Shown: positions 8,733-17,654, counted from the stretch's first letter. The stretch is 64,000 nt of DNA from Streptomyces sp. BV286 (GCF_019090165.1 NZ_JAHRIB010000048.1:62001-126000); one strand, 5' to 3'. A program made the numbers and translations. Notes: generated by a model from the letters alone, not told the origin.

Positions 8733-9694
8733 AGCACCCTCGCGAGTGAGTCGAGCGATCCCAGCGGATCCGGTCCCGTCGGGATGAGGACCGCGCTCGT
8801 CGCCCCCGCGGCGGCCAGTTCGTCGAGGCGGGTGCGGACCTGCGTCGGTGTGCCGGCGAGTGCGAGGCGGGCGACCCACTCGCCGGGCATCCGGCGTGCG
8901 AACTCCGCGCGGCTCGCGCACTGCGAGCGCAGCGCCGCGAACTCCTCGCCGAAGGGGAGCGGCCGCAGGTGCGGTGCCCAGTCGGGCTCGCCGATCCATT
9001 CCAGTGCCGGACGCACCTGAGCGAGGGCGGCGGCCTCGTCGTCATGCACGTGGGCGACGTTGTACGTGACGACGCGGTGCGGGCGGACGGCTGCGATCCG
9101 CGTGATCGCTTCGCGGACGTACTCGGGGGTGCAGGGCTCGGCGAGCACCGTGCCGTCGGCGACCCGTCCCGAGAGGGCCAGCGAGCGGGGGCCGCGGACA
9201 CCGGCGAGGAGGGGCGGAGGCGTCGTCGGCACGGCCGAAGCATCCAACTGTGCCGCTTCCAGGCGTACATGGTCACCGGATGCCGAGGTGTCGACGGCCT
9301 GCCCGCGCAGGAGTGCCGACACCGCTTCCAGCTGTTCCTCCAGCAGGCGCAACGGGCGAGGCGTTCGTGCGCCGACCGACTGCATCCAGTCCGGCATGCC
9401 GTGACCGATCCCGACGTCGATGCGCCCCGGGAAGAGCTGTGCGAGTGTGGCGATCTCCATGGCGGCGAAGGCCGCGTTGCGTACCGCCGAGGGCAACACC
9501 CCGATGCCCACACGCAGTCGGGACGTGGTGGCGAGGACGGCGGCCGCCTGTGCGATTCCGCCCCGGAAGCCGAGGTCCTCCACGACCCACAGCTCGTCGA
9601 AACCGAGCGCGTCGGCGCGACGTGCGAACGGCAGCACCTCGTCGGGGCCTATGTCACGGGGCAGCATCACACCGACAGCCAGGGGGAGGGTCAT
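8729..9694 (-). CDS. LLM class flavin-dependent oxidoreductase
   Basis: A luciferase-like monooxygenase TIM barrel of 321 aa that uses reduced flavin (FMN or F420). Supporting segments are the N-terminal GVMLPRDIGPDEVLPFARRADALGF strand-helix (quoted across its first 25 positions), FDELWVVEDLGF, the conserved RLRVGIGVLPSA strand and FPGRIDVGIGHG. It is the first gene of the LLM-TetR-MFS operon, diverging from the monooxygenase operon across 153 bp. There is no clear Shine-Dalgarno site before the ATG, so a leaderless message is possible. The substrate is unknown. Confidence 0.86.
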   Translation of the reverse strand: MTLPLAVGVMLPRDIGPDEVLPFARRADALGFDELWVVEDLGFRGGIAQAAAVLATTSRLRVGIGVLPSAVRNAAFAAMEIATLAQLFPGRIDVGIGHGMPDWMQSVGARTPRPLRLLEEQLEAVSALLRGQAVDTSASGDHVRLEAAQLDASAVPTTPPPLLAGVRGPRSLALSGRVADGTVLAEPCTPEYVREAITRIAAVRPHRVVTYNVAHVHDDEAAALAQVRPALEWIGEPDWAPHLRPLPFGEEFAALRSQCASRAEFARRMPGEWVARLALAGTPTQVRTRLDELAAAGATSAVLIPTGPDPLGSLDSLARVL

Positions 9695-9702
9695 GAACGG
9701 AG

Positions 9703-9724
9703 GCTATCAGAACGTTCGTATATC
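9703..9724. promoter_or_regulatory. GAACGTTC-centred dyad in the divergent LLM/FMO region
   Basis: A perfect 8-bp palindrome, GAACGTTC, at 9710-9717 is flanked by near-symmetric TATC and TATA tracts. It lies 15 bp upstream of the LLM start. Size and symmetry fit an operator for the TetR encoded in the same operon. Confidence 0.5.
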
Positions 9725-9847
9725 AAACATGCGTCCGCTGGTGGCCGCTGAGGTCCTCTCTCTGGCCGCACGGGTCAGTTCCCGCGGATCACCGCGTGCG
9801 TAGGTTCTACACATCGCCTGTTGCGTCAGGGAAAGGGAGGCGGACTG

Positions 9848-11194
9848 GTGAGTGAGAACCAGTACGACACATGTGTCATCGGGGCGGGACCCGCGGGGCT
9901 CGCGGTCGCGAGGGCGCTGGCCGAGCGGGAGTTGCCGTACACGCACATCGAGCGGCACACGGGGCCGGGAGGTCTCTGGGACATCGACAATCCCGGCAGC
10001 CCGATGTACGAATCGGCCCACTTCATCTCCAGCAGGACACTCTCCGGGTTCGGCGGCTATCCGATGCCCGACCACTTCGCGGACTACCCGCCGCACCGCC
10101 AGATCCTGTCCTACCTGACCTCGTTCGCCGAGGCGTACGGACTCAGGGACCGGATCGAGTTCGGCACCGAGGTCCGCAGCGTCGAGAAGAACCAGGACGG
10201 CACCTGGACCGTCACCCGTGCCGACGGGCGGGCGAGCGTGCACGGGCAGGTCGTCGTGTGCACGGGATCGCAGTGGCACCCCAACATCCCTGACCTGCCG
10301 GGCGACTTCACCGGCGAGATCCGCCACACCGTCACCTACCACGGCAGTGACGAACTGCGCGGCAAGCGGGTGCTGGTGGTCGGCGCGGGGAACTCCGGCC
10401 TCGACATCGCCTGCGACGCGGCACGCTCCGCGGACCACGCGGCGATCAGCATGCGGCGCGGCTACTGGTTCATCCCCAAGCACCTGTTCGGGCGGCCGGT
10501 GGACACCATCGCGGACGGCGGCCCCCACCTGCCGATGTGGTTGCAGCAGAAGGTGTTCGGCGGACTGCTCCGGCTCGTCAACGGCGATCCGCGGCGGCTC
10601 GGTCTGCAAAAGCCCGACCACAAGCTGTTCGAGACCCACCCCGCCATCAACTCGATGCTGATCCACCACCTGCAGCACGGGGACGTCACGGCGAAGCCCG
10701 CCATCGCCCGCACCGAGGGCCGCACGGTGTACTTCGCCGACGGCACCCGCGACGACTTCGACCTCATCCTGCTGGCCACGGGATACCTGCACAGGGTTCC
10801 CGCCGCCCAGAAGTACTTCGGCGACGAACAGCACCCCGACCTGTACCTGTCGGCGTTCTCCCGTGAGCACGACGGCCTGTTCGGCGTCGGCTTCGTAGAG
10901 ACGAACTCCGGGGCGTACCAACTCTTCGACTCACAGGCCCAGTTGATCGCCTCGTTCGTCCAGGACACACAGGACGGCCGGCCCACCGCGGACCGGTTCG
11001 CCCGCATGATCCGCAGCGACCGGCCGGACCTGACCGGCGGACTGAAGTTCGTCGACTCCCCCCGCCACACCGGATACGTCCACAGCGAGGCCTTCGTGAA
11101 GTACCTCAACAAGGTCGCGTCCGGCATGGGCTGGCGCACCGCAGGCCGCCCACCTCGGACGGCGTCCGTGCGGCCGGAAGCGGTGGCGTCATGA
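9848..11194 (+). CDS. flavin-containing monooxygenase (FMO / Baeyer-Villiger type)
   Basis: A FAD- and NADPH-dependent monooxygenase of 448 aa. The first Rossmann motif is VIGAGPAGLAVARAL near residue 10, the class B fingerprint FTGEIRHTVTY lies near 157, and the second Rossmann motif VVGAGNSGLDIA lies near 180. Class B enzymes oxygenate N or S atoms or insert oxygen into ketones to give esters or lactones. The GTG start follows GGGAGG. It is the first gene of a tight operon with an SDR and an aldehyde dehydrogenase, each overlapping by 4 bp. The facing group encodes SDRs, a lactonase-like protein and an AraC regulator. The layout recalls the mycobacterial virS-mymA locus, by analogy only. 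Confidence 0.88.
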   Translation: MSENQYDTCVIGAGPAGLAVARALAERELPYTHIERHTGPGGLWDIDNPGSPMYESAHFISSRTLSGFGGYPMPDHFADYPPHRQILSYLTSFAEAYGLRDRIEFGTEVRSVEKNQDGTWTVTRADGRASVHGQVVVCTGSQWHPNIPDLPGDFTGEIRHTVTYHGSDELRGKRVLVVGAGNSGLDIACDAARSADHAAISMRRGYWFIPKHLFGRPVDTIADGGPHLPMWLQQKVFGGLLRLVNGDPRRLGLQKPDHKLFETHPAINSMLIHHLQHGDVTAKPAIARTEGRTVYFADGTRDDFDLILLATGYLHRVPAAQKYFGDEQHPDLYLSAFSREHDGLFGVGFVETNSGAYQLFDSQAQLIASFVQDTQDGRPTADRFARMIRSDRPDLTGGLKFVDSPRHTGYVHSEAFVKYLNKVASGMGWRTAGRPPRTASVRPEAVAS

Positions 11195-12066
11195 CGTACG
11201 ACTTCCGGGACAAGATCATCCTGGTGACCGGCGGTGCCGGCGGCATCGGGAGCGCCATGTGCCACCGGTTCGCCTCCGGCGGCGCACGCGTCGTCGTGGT
11301 CGACATCGACGACGTGCGGGCGAAGCGGACCGCCGCCGACCTGCCCGGCAGCGGGCACGTCGGCGTGGGCTGCGACCTGCTCGACCGCGCCGCGGTGGAG
11401 CGGACGCTCGACGGCGTCGGCGCCGCCCACGGCCGCATCGACGTCCTGGTCAACAACGTCGGCATGACCAGCGCGGAGCGCTTCGACGTACGCAGCGTGG
11501 AGAGCATCGAGCAGGAGATCGATCTCAACCTGCTCTCCCCGCTGGTCACCACACGGATCGCCATCCCCCTGCTGCGGGCATCCGGCGATCCCCGGGTGGT
11601 CACCACGGTGTCCCTCGGCGGGATCTTCCCGCTGGGGGAGACCCCGATCTACACCGCGTCCAAGTTCGGGCTGCGCGGCGCGATGCTCGCCATCGGGCTC
11701 GACCTGCGGAACAAGGGCATCAAGGCCGGTTCGGTACTGCCGTCGGCGACCGACACCCGGATGCTGCGCCAGGAGGCCGTGGACGGCGGGAACTCCATGC
11801 AGTTCCAGGACCCGCCGCAACAGCCCGCCGACGTCGTCAAGGCGGTCGTGAGCCTGTTGGACAAGCCCCGTCTGGAGGCCTACGTCCGGCCCGGCGAGTC
11901 CCGCCTGGTGCGGTTCGCGATGCTGGCGCCGAACCTGCTGCCCAGACTCTTCCCGCTGTTCCGCAAGCGTGGCGAGCGGGGCCAGGCCCGCTACCTGGAC
12001 GATCTGCGCGACAGAGGACTGGCCCGTCGGGTCGACGGCCGGTGGGAACTGGTGGAGGAAGCATGA
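11191..12066 (+). CDS. SDR family oxidoreductase
   Basis: A short-chain dehydrogenase of 291 aa. It has the cofactor motif TGGAGGIG near residue 12, an Asp after strand 2 (VVDIDD) favouring NAD over NADP, NNVG in strand 4, and the catalytic Tyr and Lys in YTASKFG. The C-terminal extension (PNLLPRLFPLFRKRG) is longer than in FabG-like members and may touch the membrane. Its ATG overlaps the monooxygenase stop (ATGA) and its stop overlaps the aldehyde dehydrogenase start, so the three are translated together. It probably oxidises an alcohol in the same route. Confidence 0.88.
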   Translation: MTYDFRDKIILVTGGAGGIGSAMCHRFASGGARVVVVDIDDVRAKRTAADLPGSGHVGVGCDLLDRAAVERTLDGVGAAHGRIDVLVNNVGMTSAERFDVRSVESIEQEIDLNLLSPLVTTRIAIPLLRASGDPRVVTTVSLGGIFPLGETPIYTASKFGLRGAMLAIGLDLRNKGIKAGSVLPSATDTRMLRQEAVDGGNSMQFQDPPQQPADVVKAVVSLLDKPRLEAYVRPGESRLVRFAMLAPNLLPRLFPLFRKRGERGQARYLDDLRDRGLARRVDGRWELVEEA

Positions 12067-13490
12067 GCGGGACGAGCACGGACACACGGGAGACGCTGCG
12101 TGTCGTGAACCCGACGACCGGTGAGCTGATCACCACGGTGCCCGCCGCGAGCGCGGACGACGTCGCCCGGGCGGCCGAGCAGGCACACCGCGTGTTCGAG
12201 AGCGGTGTCTGGTCCGGGCTGCCGCCGCGGGAGCGTGCCGCGGTGCTGCTGCGCCTGGCCGACCTGATGGAGCGCGACGCCGAGTTCCTGGCCGGGCTGG
12301 ACAGCGAGGACGCGGGCAAACCGATCACGGAGTGCCGGACCGGCGACGTGCCGGGGGCGATCGAGTCGATCCGCTGGTTCGCGGAGGCGGCCGACAAGGT
12401 CTTCGGACGCGTCGCCCCCACCGGGCACGACAGCCTGGGGCTCGTGAGCCGCGAGCCGGTGGGAGTGGCCGCCGCGATCCTGCCCTGGAACTACCCCCTG
12501 GCGATGGCAGCCTGGAAGGTGGGCCCGGCCCTCGTGGCAGGCAACTGCCTGCTGCTGAAACCGGCGGAGGCGACTCCACGCTCCACCCTGCACCTGGCGG
12601 CCCTGGCCACGGAGGCGGGCCTGCCCGACGGTGTGCTGACCGTCCTCCCCGGCCTGGGACCCGTCACCGGAACCGCGCTCGCCCGGGACCCGCTGGTGCG
12701 CGCACTGTCGTTCACCGGCTCCACGGCCACCGGGCGCCGGATCCTGGCCGCGGCGGCGGAGACCAACTTCAAGCGGGTCTCCCTGGAGATGGGCGGCAAG
12801 AGTCCGCAGGTCCTGATGGCAGACGCCCTCGCCTACGGGGACGACCTCATCGACAACATGATCGAGGCCGCGTTCCTGACGATGGGCCAGAACTGCACGG
12901 CCGGCTCCCGCGTCCTGGTCCACCACAGCATCGCCGAGGAGGTGTTGCACCGGTTCACGACTGCCGCGAAGGGCCTGGTCATCGGCGACCCGGCCGACCC
13001 GCGCACCCAGGTGGGGCCCCTCATCAGCACCACCGCCCTCGACCGCGTCTCGGCGGCGGTGGAGGCGGCCCGCTCGGCGGGAGCGACCATCCACACCGGA
13101 GGGCTGCCGCCCGGCCTGCCGCAGCACGGCGCCTACTATCCGCCCACCGTCGTCAGCCGCGTCCCCGCGGGCAGCGACGTGCTCACCAAAGAGCTGTTCG
13201 GACCTGTCGTCACCGTCGAGACGTTCGAGTCCGAGGACGAGGCGGTACGGAAGGCGAACGCCACCGAGTACGGACTCGCCGCATCGGTGTGGACCCGCGA
13301 CCTCGACACCGCGGTCCGGCTGGCGCGCGCGATCGAAGCCGGAGTGGTCTCCGTCAACTCCTACAGCGAAGGCGACATCACCACTCCCTTCGGCGGCTGG
13401 AAGCAGTCCGGGTTCGGCGGCGTCGAGAAATCCATGGACGCCTTCGCACAGTGGACCAGGGAGAAGACGATCTGGATCCACACCCGCTGA
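12063..13490 (+). CDS. aldehyde dehydrogenase
   Basis: An NAD(P)-dependent aldehyde dehydrogenase of 475 aa, close to the 480-500 aa family norm. It shows the cofactor contact PWNYPLAMAAWKVGPAL, FTGSTATGRRI, the active-site Glu in LEMGGKSPQV and the catalytic Cys in GQNCTAGSRV. The C-terminal PFGGWKQSGFG is typical. It would convert an aldehyde from the upstream oxidation steps to the acid. Start and operon position are fixed by the 4-bp overlap with the SDR gene. The gene ends 21 bp before the convergent AraC gene. Confidence 0.92.
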   Translation: MSGTSTDTRETLRVVNPTTGELITTVPAASADDVARAAEQAHRVFESGVWSGLPPRERAAVLLRLADLMERDAEFLAGLDSEDAGKPITECRTGDVPGAIESIRWFAEAADKVFGRVAPTGHDSLGLVSREPVGVAAAILPWNYPLAMAAWKVGPALVAGNCLLLKPAEATPRSTLHLAALATEAGLPDGVLTVLPGLGPVTGTALARDPLVRALSFTGSTATGRRILAAAAETNFKRVSLEMGGKSPQVLMADALAYGDDLIDNMIEAAFLTMGQNCTAGSRVLVHHSIAEEVLHRFTTAAKGLVIGDPADPRTQVGPLISTTALDRVSAAVEAARSAGATIHTGGLPPGLPQHGAYYPPTVVSRVPAGSDVLTKELFGPVVTVETFESEDEAVRKANATEYGLAASVWTRDLDTAVRLARAIEAGVVSVNSYSEGDITTPFGGWKQSGFGGVEKSMDAFAQWTREKTIWIHTR

Positions 13491-13511
13491 CCGGGCCACG
13501 GGCGCCCGGCG

Positions 13512-14591
13512 TCAGATGCCGGCGCGCCCGGCCTGCTCCATCGTCTCGCCGCGGAGCCGCGCCGGCGCCACACCGTGCCAGCGCTGCACGGCACGCCGCA
13601 GGGCCCGCCCGTCGGAGAATCCGGCCTGCCGGGCCACGTCCCGCAGGGTCAACTCCGGTCGGAGCAGCAGCTGTTCGACCCGCTCGCGGCGCACTCCGTC
13701 GACAACCGCTTCGTACGTCGTGCCCGACTCGGCGAGACGGCGGCGCAGGGTGCGTTCGCTGGAGGAGTGCCGGCGGGCCTGTTCGACGAAGGGCGGCACG
13801 TCGGGCAGGCTCTGCGCGATCGAGACCTCCAGTACCTCCAGCAGTTCCTGTTGGTCGCGACGAGAGGTCAGCTGTTCGTCCAGGAGCGCCATCACCGCGG
13901 CGAAGGTGACGGGGTCCCGTCCCGGCATCGTCCGGCGGGCCCAGGCGGCGGGGAACACCATGCGGTTCTGCGTGGCGCCGAAACGCACGGGGCAGCGGAA
14001 CAACTCCTCGAACGGCCGGGTGTCGCGCGGGGCGAGGATGGCGAACTCGACGCTCCGCGGGGCGAATTCGTCCCCGGAGCTCAGCCGGGTGAGGCAGACG
14101 ACGCTGGCGAACGCCTCCTCGGCGAGGAAGACCGCCACGGCGGGATCGAGGGCGGGGTCGGGCAGTTCCGCCCGCACCACGTAGCCCGCGGCCTCCTCCT
14201 CGGCCGACCAGACGACCATGGCCCCGGACAGGTTCTGGAACCGTACCCCCGCTTCGATGGCGTCCCGCAGCGTGTCGGCAGCCATCTGGGCGAAGCCGAG
14301 GAGGCCCCAGGCGGTGAGGTGCTGGGCGGCGCCGACGCGCAGTCCCAGGTGTGCGTCGCCGGTGAGTTCCACCGCGCGGCGGATCACGGCGCTGCCCTGC
14401 CGGTAGGAGACCCGGAGCGCCGCGGAACGCATCACCGTTTCGTCCAGTCCCACCTCGTTGAGGAGCGGCCGGAGGTCGACGTCGTACTCGTCGGCCACCA
14501 GGGAGAGGTACCGCAGGATGTTCGGCGAGATGGTCGCCGAGGTGCTGCGACTCGTTCCTGGAGAAGGCTCGGGGGTGGGGCTGTGGGACAT
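13512..14591 (-). CDS. AraC family regulator with OruR/VirS-type N-terminal domain
   Basis: A transcriptional activator of 359 aa. Residues about 20-205 match the arabinose-binding-like domain of the OruR/VirS branch (ILRYLSLVADEYDVDLRPLL and LGLRVGAAQ). The last 100 residues form the AraC double helix-turn-helix, with SSERTLRRRLAESGTTYEAV and LRDVARQAGFSDGRALRRA. I used the ATG at 14591, which has AGGA upstream. The longer open frame to 14744 is Arg/Trp-rich and overlaps the SDR gene. It begins 7 bp after that SDR and so is co-transcribed with it. It probably activates the local oxidation genes. Confidence 0.88.
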   Translation of the reverse strand: MSHSPTPEPSPGTSRSTSATISPNILRYLSLVADEYDVDLRPLLNEVGLDETVMRSAALRVSYRQGSAVIRRAVELTGDAHLGLRVGAAQHLTAWGLLGFAQMAADTLRDAIEAGVRFQNLSGAMVVWSAEEEAAGYVVRAELPDPALDPAVAVFLAEEAFASVVCLTRLSSGDEFAPRSVEFAILAPRDTRPFEELFRCPVRFGATQNRMVFPAAWARRTMPGRDPVTFAAVMALLDEQLTSRRDQQELLEVLEVSIAQSLPDVPPFVEQARRHSSSERTLRRRLAESGTTYEAVVDGVRRERVEQLLLRPELTLRDVARQAGFSDGRALRRAVQRWHGVAPARLRGETMEQAGRAGI

Positions 14592-14598
14592 GGCGTTC

Positions 14599-15369
14599 CT
14601 ACGGGGATGCGAGTTTCCGGAGAACCAGGGAGGAGACCGGCGTGGGCAGAGCGCGCAGCGTGCGCACCAGCGTCGCTGTCTGCCAAGGGAAGTACGCCTG
14701 CGCCGGTTCCCTCTCCAGGGCACGCACGACGTACCGCGCCGCACGTTCCTGGCTGATCTGGAAGGGTTTGGGCAGGCCGTCCCCGCTGATGCGTTCGGTG
14801 GCGACGAAGCCGGGATGGACCGAGGTGAACCGGATTCCTCTGGGGGCCAGTTCGACGCGTGCGGAGTCGATGAGTGTGCGCGCGGCCGCCTTCGCCGCCG
14901 AGTACGGCCCCTGGCGGGGGATGCCCATGAGGCCCGCGAGGGAGTTGGTGTGGGCGATCAGGCCGCCGCCTGTCTGGCTGCCCATCTGCGCGATGAGAGG
15001 GACGAGGTAGTTGACGACGACGTCGTAGTTGAGTGCCATGATCCGCGAGACGTCCGCCACTCCCACCTGGTCCATGGACATGTCCGGACCCTGCCCGGCG
15101 TTGAGCAGTGCGACATCCATGGACCCGTACTCCGCCACGCCGGCCGTCACCACGTCGGCTGCTGCTCGCGGGTCGAGGGCGTCGGCGGCGACGACCAGGC
15201 AGTCGCTGCCCTGGGCCCGTACGCTGTCGGCGACGGCGGTCAGTTCGGGTTCGCGCCGCGCAGTGAGGACGAGCCGGTTGCCCCCGCGCGCGAGGTGGCG
15301 CGCGACCTCCGCGCCGATGCCCGACGAGGCACCGACGATCAGGATCGTCCGGTCGGTGATGCGCGCCAT
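14599..15369 (-). CDS. SDR family oxidoreductase
   Basis: A short-chain dehydrogenase of 256 aa with VGASSGIG near residue 12, Arg after strand 2 (TARRE) suggesting NADP preference, NAGQG in strand 4 and YSAAKAAARTL with the catalytic Tyr and Lys. It lies between another SDR gene (99 bp upstream) and the AraC regulator (7 bp downstream) in the leftward oxidative group. It probably acts on an alcohol or ketone intermediate. The ATG is preceded by AGAGG. Confidence 0.88.
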   Translation of the reverse strand: MARITDRTILIVGASSGIGAEVARHLARGGNRLVLTARREPELTAVADSVRAQGSDCLVVAADALDPRAAADVVTAGVAEYGSMDVALLNAGQGPDMSMDQVGVADVSRIMALNYDVVVNYLVPLIAQMGSQTGGGLIAHTNSLAGLMGIPRQGPYSAAKAAARTLIDSARVELAPRGIRFTSVHPGFVATERISGDGLPKPFQISQERAARYVVRALEREPAQAYFPWQTATLVRTLRALPTPVSSLVLRKLASP

Positions 15370-15468
15370 GGTGCCTCTTTGTCCTTGTCGGAAGAGCCGG
15401 TGGTCGTAGGTGTCACAGGGAGCAGCCGCGTGGCGTGTGCGTGGCCCTGGCGGAGGCCGGTTCGGGTC

Positions 15469-16296
15469 TCATGCGCTGTCTCCCCGCTCGCGGGTCGTGG
15501 GCGGGGCCGCACCGGCGCCCGGGCTGCGGCGCCTGGCCATGGCCGCCACCCGCGGAATCGCGAAGTGCATGAGCCGGGGGAACACTCCCGCGACCCGCTG
15601 GAAGCGTCCGGCGAGCGCGGGGTGAACGACCTCGACGGGCTTCTTCACGATCGCGTCGACGATCACCGAGGCGACCGCTTCGGGGGTGAGCGGCTTCTCG
15701 GCGAAGGTGATCACCGAGCTGGGGTCGGCCATCTCCTGTTCCAGCATCGGCGTCCGGGTGCCGGGCGGATGGATGATGCTGAAGGTGACCGGTCCGTCCC
15801 GCTCCTCGATGGCGACGCTGTGGTGGAAGGCGCGCAGCCCGTGCTTGGTCGCGCCGTAACTGGTGTAGCCGATCAGCGGCATGAACGAACTCATGCTGCA
15901 GATGGTGATGATGTGCCCGTGGCCCTGTGCGCGCATCCGGGGCAGTGCGGCCATCATCCCCGTCATCGGGCCGATCAGGTTGACCTCCACCATGTGGCGG
16001 TGCTGGGCCATGGACAGCTGCCGTGCGTAGCCCGTGTGGATGATCCCGGCGTTGTTGATGAGGACCTCGACGGGCCCGAGCCGCGAGGCGGCGGTTTCGA
16101 AGGCAGCCTCCCAGGCGTCCTCGTCGCGGATGTCGAGTTCCACGGCGAGAGCAGCGGAACCGAGCCGGTCGGCGAGCCGGGTGGCACCCGCCACGTCGAT
16201 GTCGGCGAGGACGACGCGGTGTCCGCGGCGAACCGCCTCGCGCGCGGTCGCGGCACCGATCCCGCCGGCCGCACCGGTCACCATGACGACGCTCAC
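15469..16296 (-). CDS. SDR family oxidoreductase
   Basis: A short-chain dehydrogenase of 275 aa with TGAAGGIG near residue 8, Asp in LADIDVAG pointing to NAD, INNAGI in strand 4, catalytic Ser in SMSSFMP, and Tyr and Lys in YTSYGATKHG. GTG 16296 has GGAGG 5 nt upstream; an ATG at 16284 is an alternative. The open frame runs much further upstream, but only because the 13-bp repeats and the antisense of the lactonase-like gene happen to be open. It lies downstream of the lactonase-like gene across the repeat tract. Confidence 0.86.
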   Translation of the reverse strand: MSVVMVTGAAGGIGAATAREAVRRGHRVVLADIDVAGATRLADRLGSAALAVELDIRDEDAWEAAFETAASRLGPVEVLINNAGIIHTGYARQLSMAQHRHMVEVNLIGPMTGMMAALPRMRAQGHGHIITICSMSSFMPLIGYTSYGATKHGLRAFHHSVAIEERDGPVTFSIIHPPGTRTPMLEQEMADPSSVITFAEKPLTPEAVASVIVDAIVKKPVEVVHPALAGRFQRVAGVFPRLMHFAIPRVAAMARRRSPGAGAAPPTTRERGDSA

Positions 16297-16394
16297 CGTC
16301 GCCTCCCGCCGTGCGCGCTGTCGTCGTGGACGGGAAGGGTGGCGTCCGTCCGCTGTCCGTGCATGGAGACTCCAGAAGAAGTGAGCCGAAGGAC

Positions 16395-16493
16395 GAGATC
16401 CGGACCCGAGATCCGGACCCGAGATCCGGACCCGAGATCCGGACCCGAGATCCGGACCCGAGATCCGGACCCGAGATCCGAGATCCGAGATCA
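16395..16493. repeat. 13-bp tandem repeat array between the lactonase-like and SDR genes
   Basis: Six perfect copies of GAGATCCGGACCC fill 16395-16472. They are followed by three shortened 7-bp copies (GAGATCC, GAGATCC, GAGATCA) reaching 16493. The last bases supply the TGA stop of the lactonase-like gene on the reverse strand (16491-16493). Each unit contains the palindrome TCCGGA. Confidence 0.95.
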
Positions 16494-17465
16494 GGACGGC
16501 AGGACGTAGGCCTCCAGCCGCGAGGAGTTGAGCTGTGCCGCCCGCACCGGATCGTCGGTCGATACGGTCGCCGCGTACAGGGTGTCGCCCCTCGGCCCGG
16601 CGACCAGACAGCTCAGCGTCCGTCGGCTGGTGGAGACGCGGTCGAGGATGGTGCCGCCGGGGCCGACGCGCACACACTCGCCGCGCAGCGCGTTGGCCAC
16701 CCAGGCCGTGCCGTCCCTGCCGGGCGCGATGCCGTCCGGGGCGATGGGGCTGCTGGAACGCTCGGCGATCGCCGGGTGGTCCAGGAGAGCGGAGACGCGC
16801 CGGGTGACATGGCCGATCGGGCCGGGGTTGTTGAGGGCCTTCCACAACCAGGGCGGGATCAGGGGAGCCCAGGGGCGTGGGCGGCCCAGGCGGCCGTCCG
16901 GCAGGACCGGCAGCGCCGTGAGCCGCATCGCGAGAGTCTCGGCGACCAGCAGGGTCTGCCCGTCGTCGGTGAGGAACAGGCCGTTGGGGAAGACCAGCGG
17001 TTCGCTGAGGCCGAGCAGTTCGCCGGTCGGCGAGTAGCAGGCGATCGGCGTCCTGGGCACACCCGGCGGCGCGTAGAGCATCGAGTTGGGCTTCTCCCTG
17101 ACGAAGCCGTGGTAGTCGAATCCGAAGTTTCCGACGTAGGCCCGGCCCTGCCTGTCGACGAACATGTCGTTGGCGTTGCCGTCGGCGATGTCCTTGAGGT
17201 CCGCGTGTACGACGAGGGAGCCGTCCGGCTCCCGCCGGTAGACGCAGCGTCCCTCCATCGAGACGACCAGCATGCGGCCGTCCGGCAGAAAGCCGAGGCC
17301 GGCGGCCCGGCCGGGCACCTCCACGACCGTCTCGGGCTGTCCGACGGTGTCCCAGCGGTGCACCGTCCCGTGGGCGAGATCGCAGAACCAGAGCGCGTCG
17401 CCGTGCCAGCGCAGACATTCCAGAATGCCGAATCCGTCCAGAACAACCGTGGCCTTCGGCCGCAC
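16491..17465 (-). CDS. SMP-30/gluconolactonase/strictosidine-synthase-like beta-propeller
   Basis: A six-bladed beta-propeller hydrolase of 324 aa. It shows the blade segments LECLRWHGDALWFCDL, GLGFLPDGRMLVVS, ADGNANDMFVDRQGRAYVGN and PNGLFLTDDGQTL, with Asp in IAPDGIAPGRDGTAWVAN; family metal ligands are Glu, Asn and Asp. Members hydrolyse lactones or related bonds. Next to a monooxygenase that could make lactones, this is a natural partner (inference). I chose GTG 17465 because AGGAGG lies upstream; the longer frame to 17540 would run into the operator palindrome. It is the first gene of the leftward lactonase-SDR-SDR-AraC group. Confidence 0.82.
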   Translation of the reverse strand: MRPKATVVLDGFGILECLRWHGDALWFCDLAHGTVHRWDTVGQPETVVEVPGRAAGLGFLPDGRMLVVSMEGRCVYRREPDGSLVVHADLKDIADGNANDMFVDRQGRAYVGNFGFDYHGFVREKPNSMLYAPPGVPRTPIACYSPTGELLGLSEPLVFPNGLFLTDDGQTLLVAETLAMRLTALPVLPDGRLGRPRPWAPLIPPWLWKALNNPGPIGHVTRRVSALLDHPAIAERSSSPIAPDGIAPGRDGTAWVANALRGECVRVGPGGTILDRVSTSRRTLSCLVAGPRGDTLYAATVSTDDPVRAAQLNSSRLEAYVLPS

Positions 17466-17528
17466 TCCTGCCTCCTGAGGGTGGGTGCCCGTGGGGTGCC
17501 GATCGCCGTTACGGTCGCTCACCGCCCG

Positions 17529-17565
17529 GAAGTAAGTCAAGCGTCCTGGACGCTTGACTTACTTC
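17529..17565. promoter_or_regulatory. 37-bp perfect palindrome between lactonase-like and TetR genes
   Basis: Arms of 18 bp (17529-17546 and 17548-17565) surround one T. The centre reads AAGCGTCCTGGACGCTT. The site lies 64 bp upstream of the lactonase-like start and 90 bp upstream of the divergent TetR start, as expected for the operator of that TetR controlling both directions. Confidence 0.8.
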
Positions 17566-17654
17566 TCCTGGCGTCCTCATCCTGGGCTGACGACGGCTGC
17601 CTGCCCCCAGCGACGGCCGGCGTGCGCAGTCGGCAGGTGAGGAGAGGAGAAGGC

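Noticed and set aside
8732..8999. N-terminal extension of the TetR gene at 8178
   Set aside because: The extra 89 codons are Arg/Pro/Gly-rich and wholly antisense-like within the LLM coding frame region; the GTGA junction gives a normal 184-aa TetR.
16395..16493. tandem array considered as a CRISPR
   Set aside because: Units are contiguous 13-mers without unique spacers, and no cas genes are nearby.
14458..16509. 683-aa forward open frame including the 13-bp repeats
   Set aside because: It is antisense to two SDR genes and the AraC gene. The repeats are open in several frames because their unit length and composition avoid stops.
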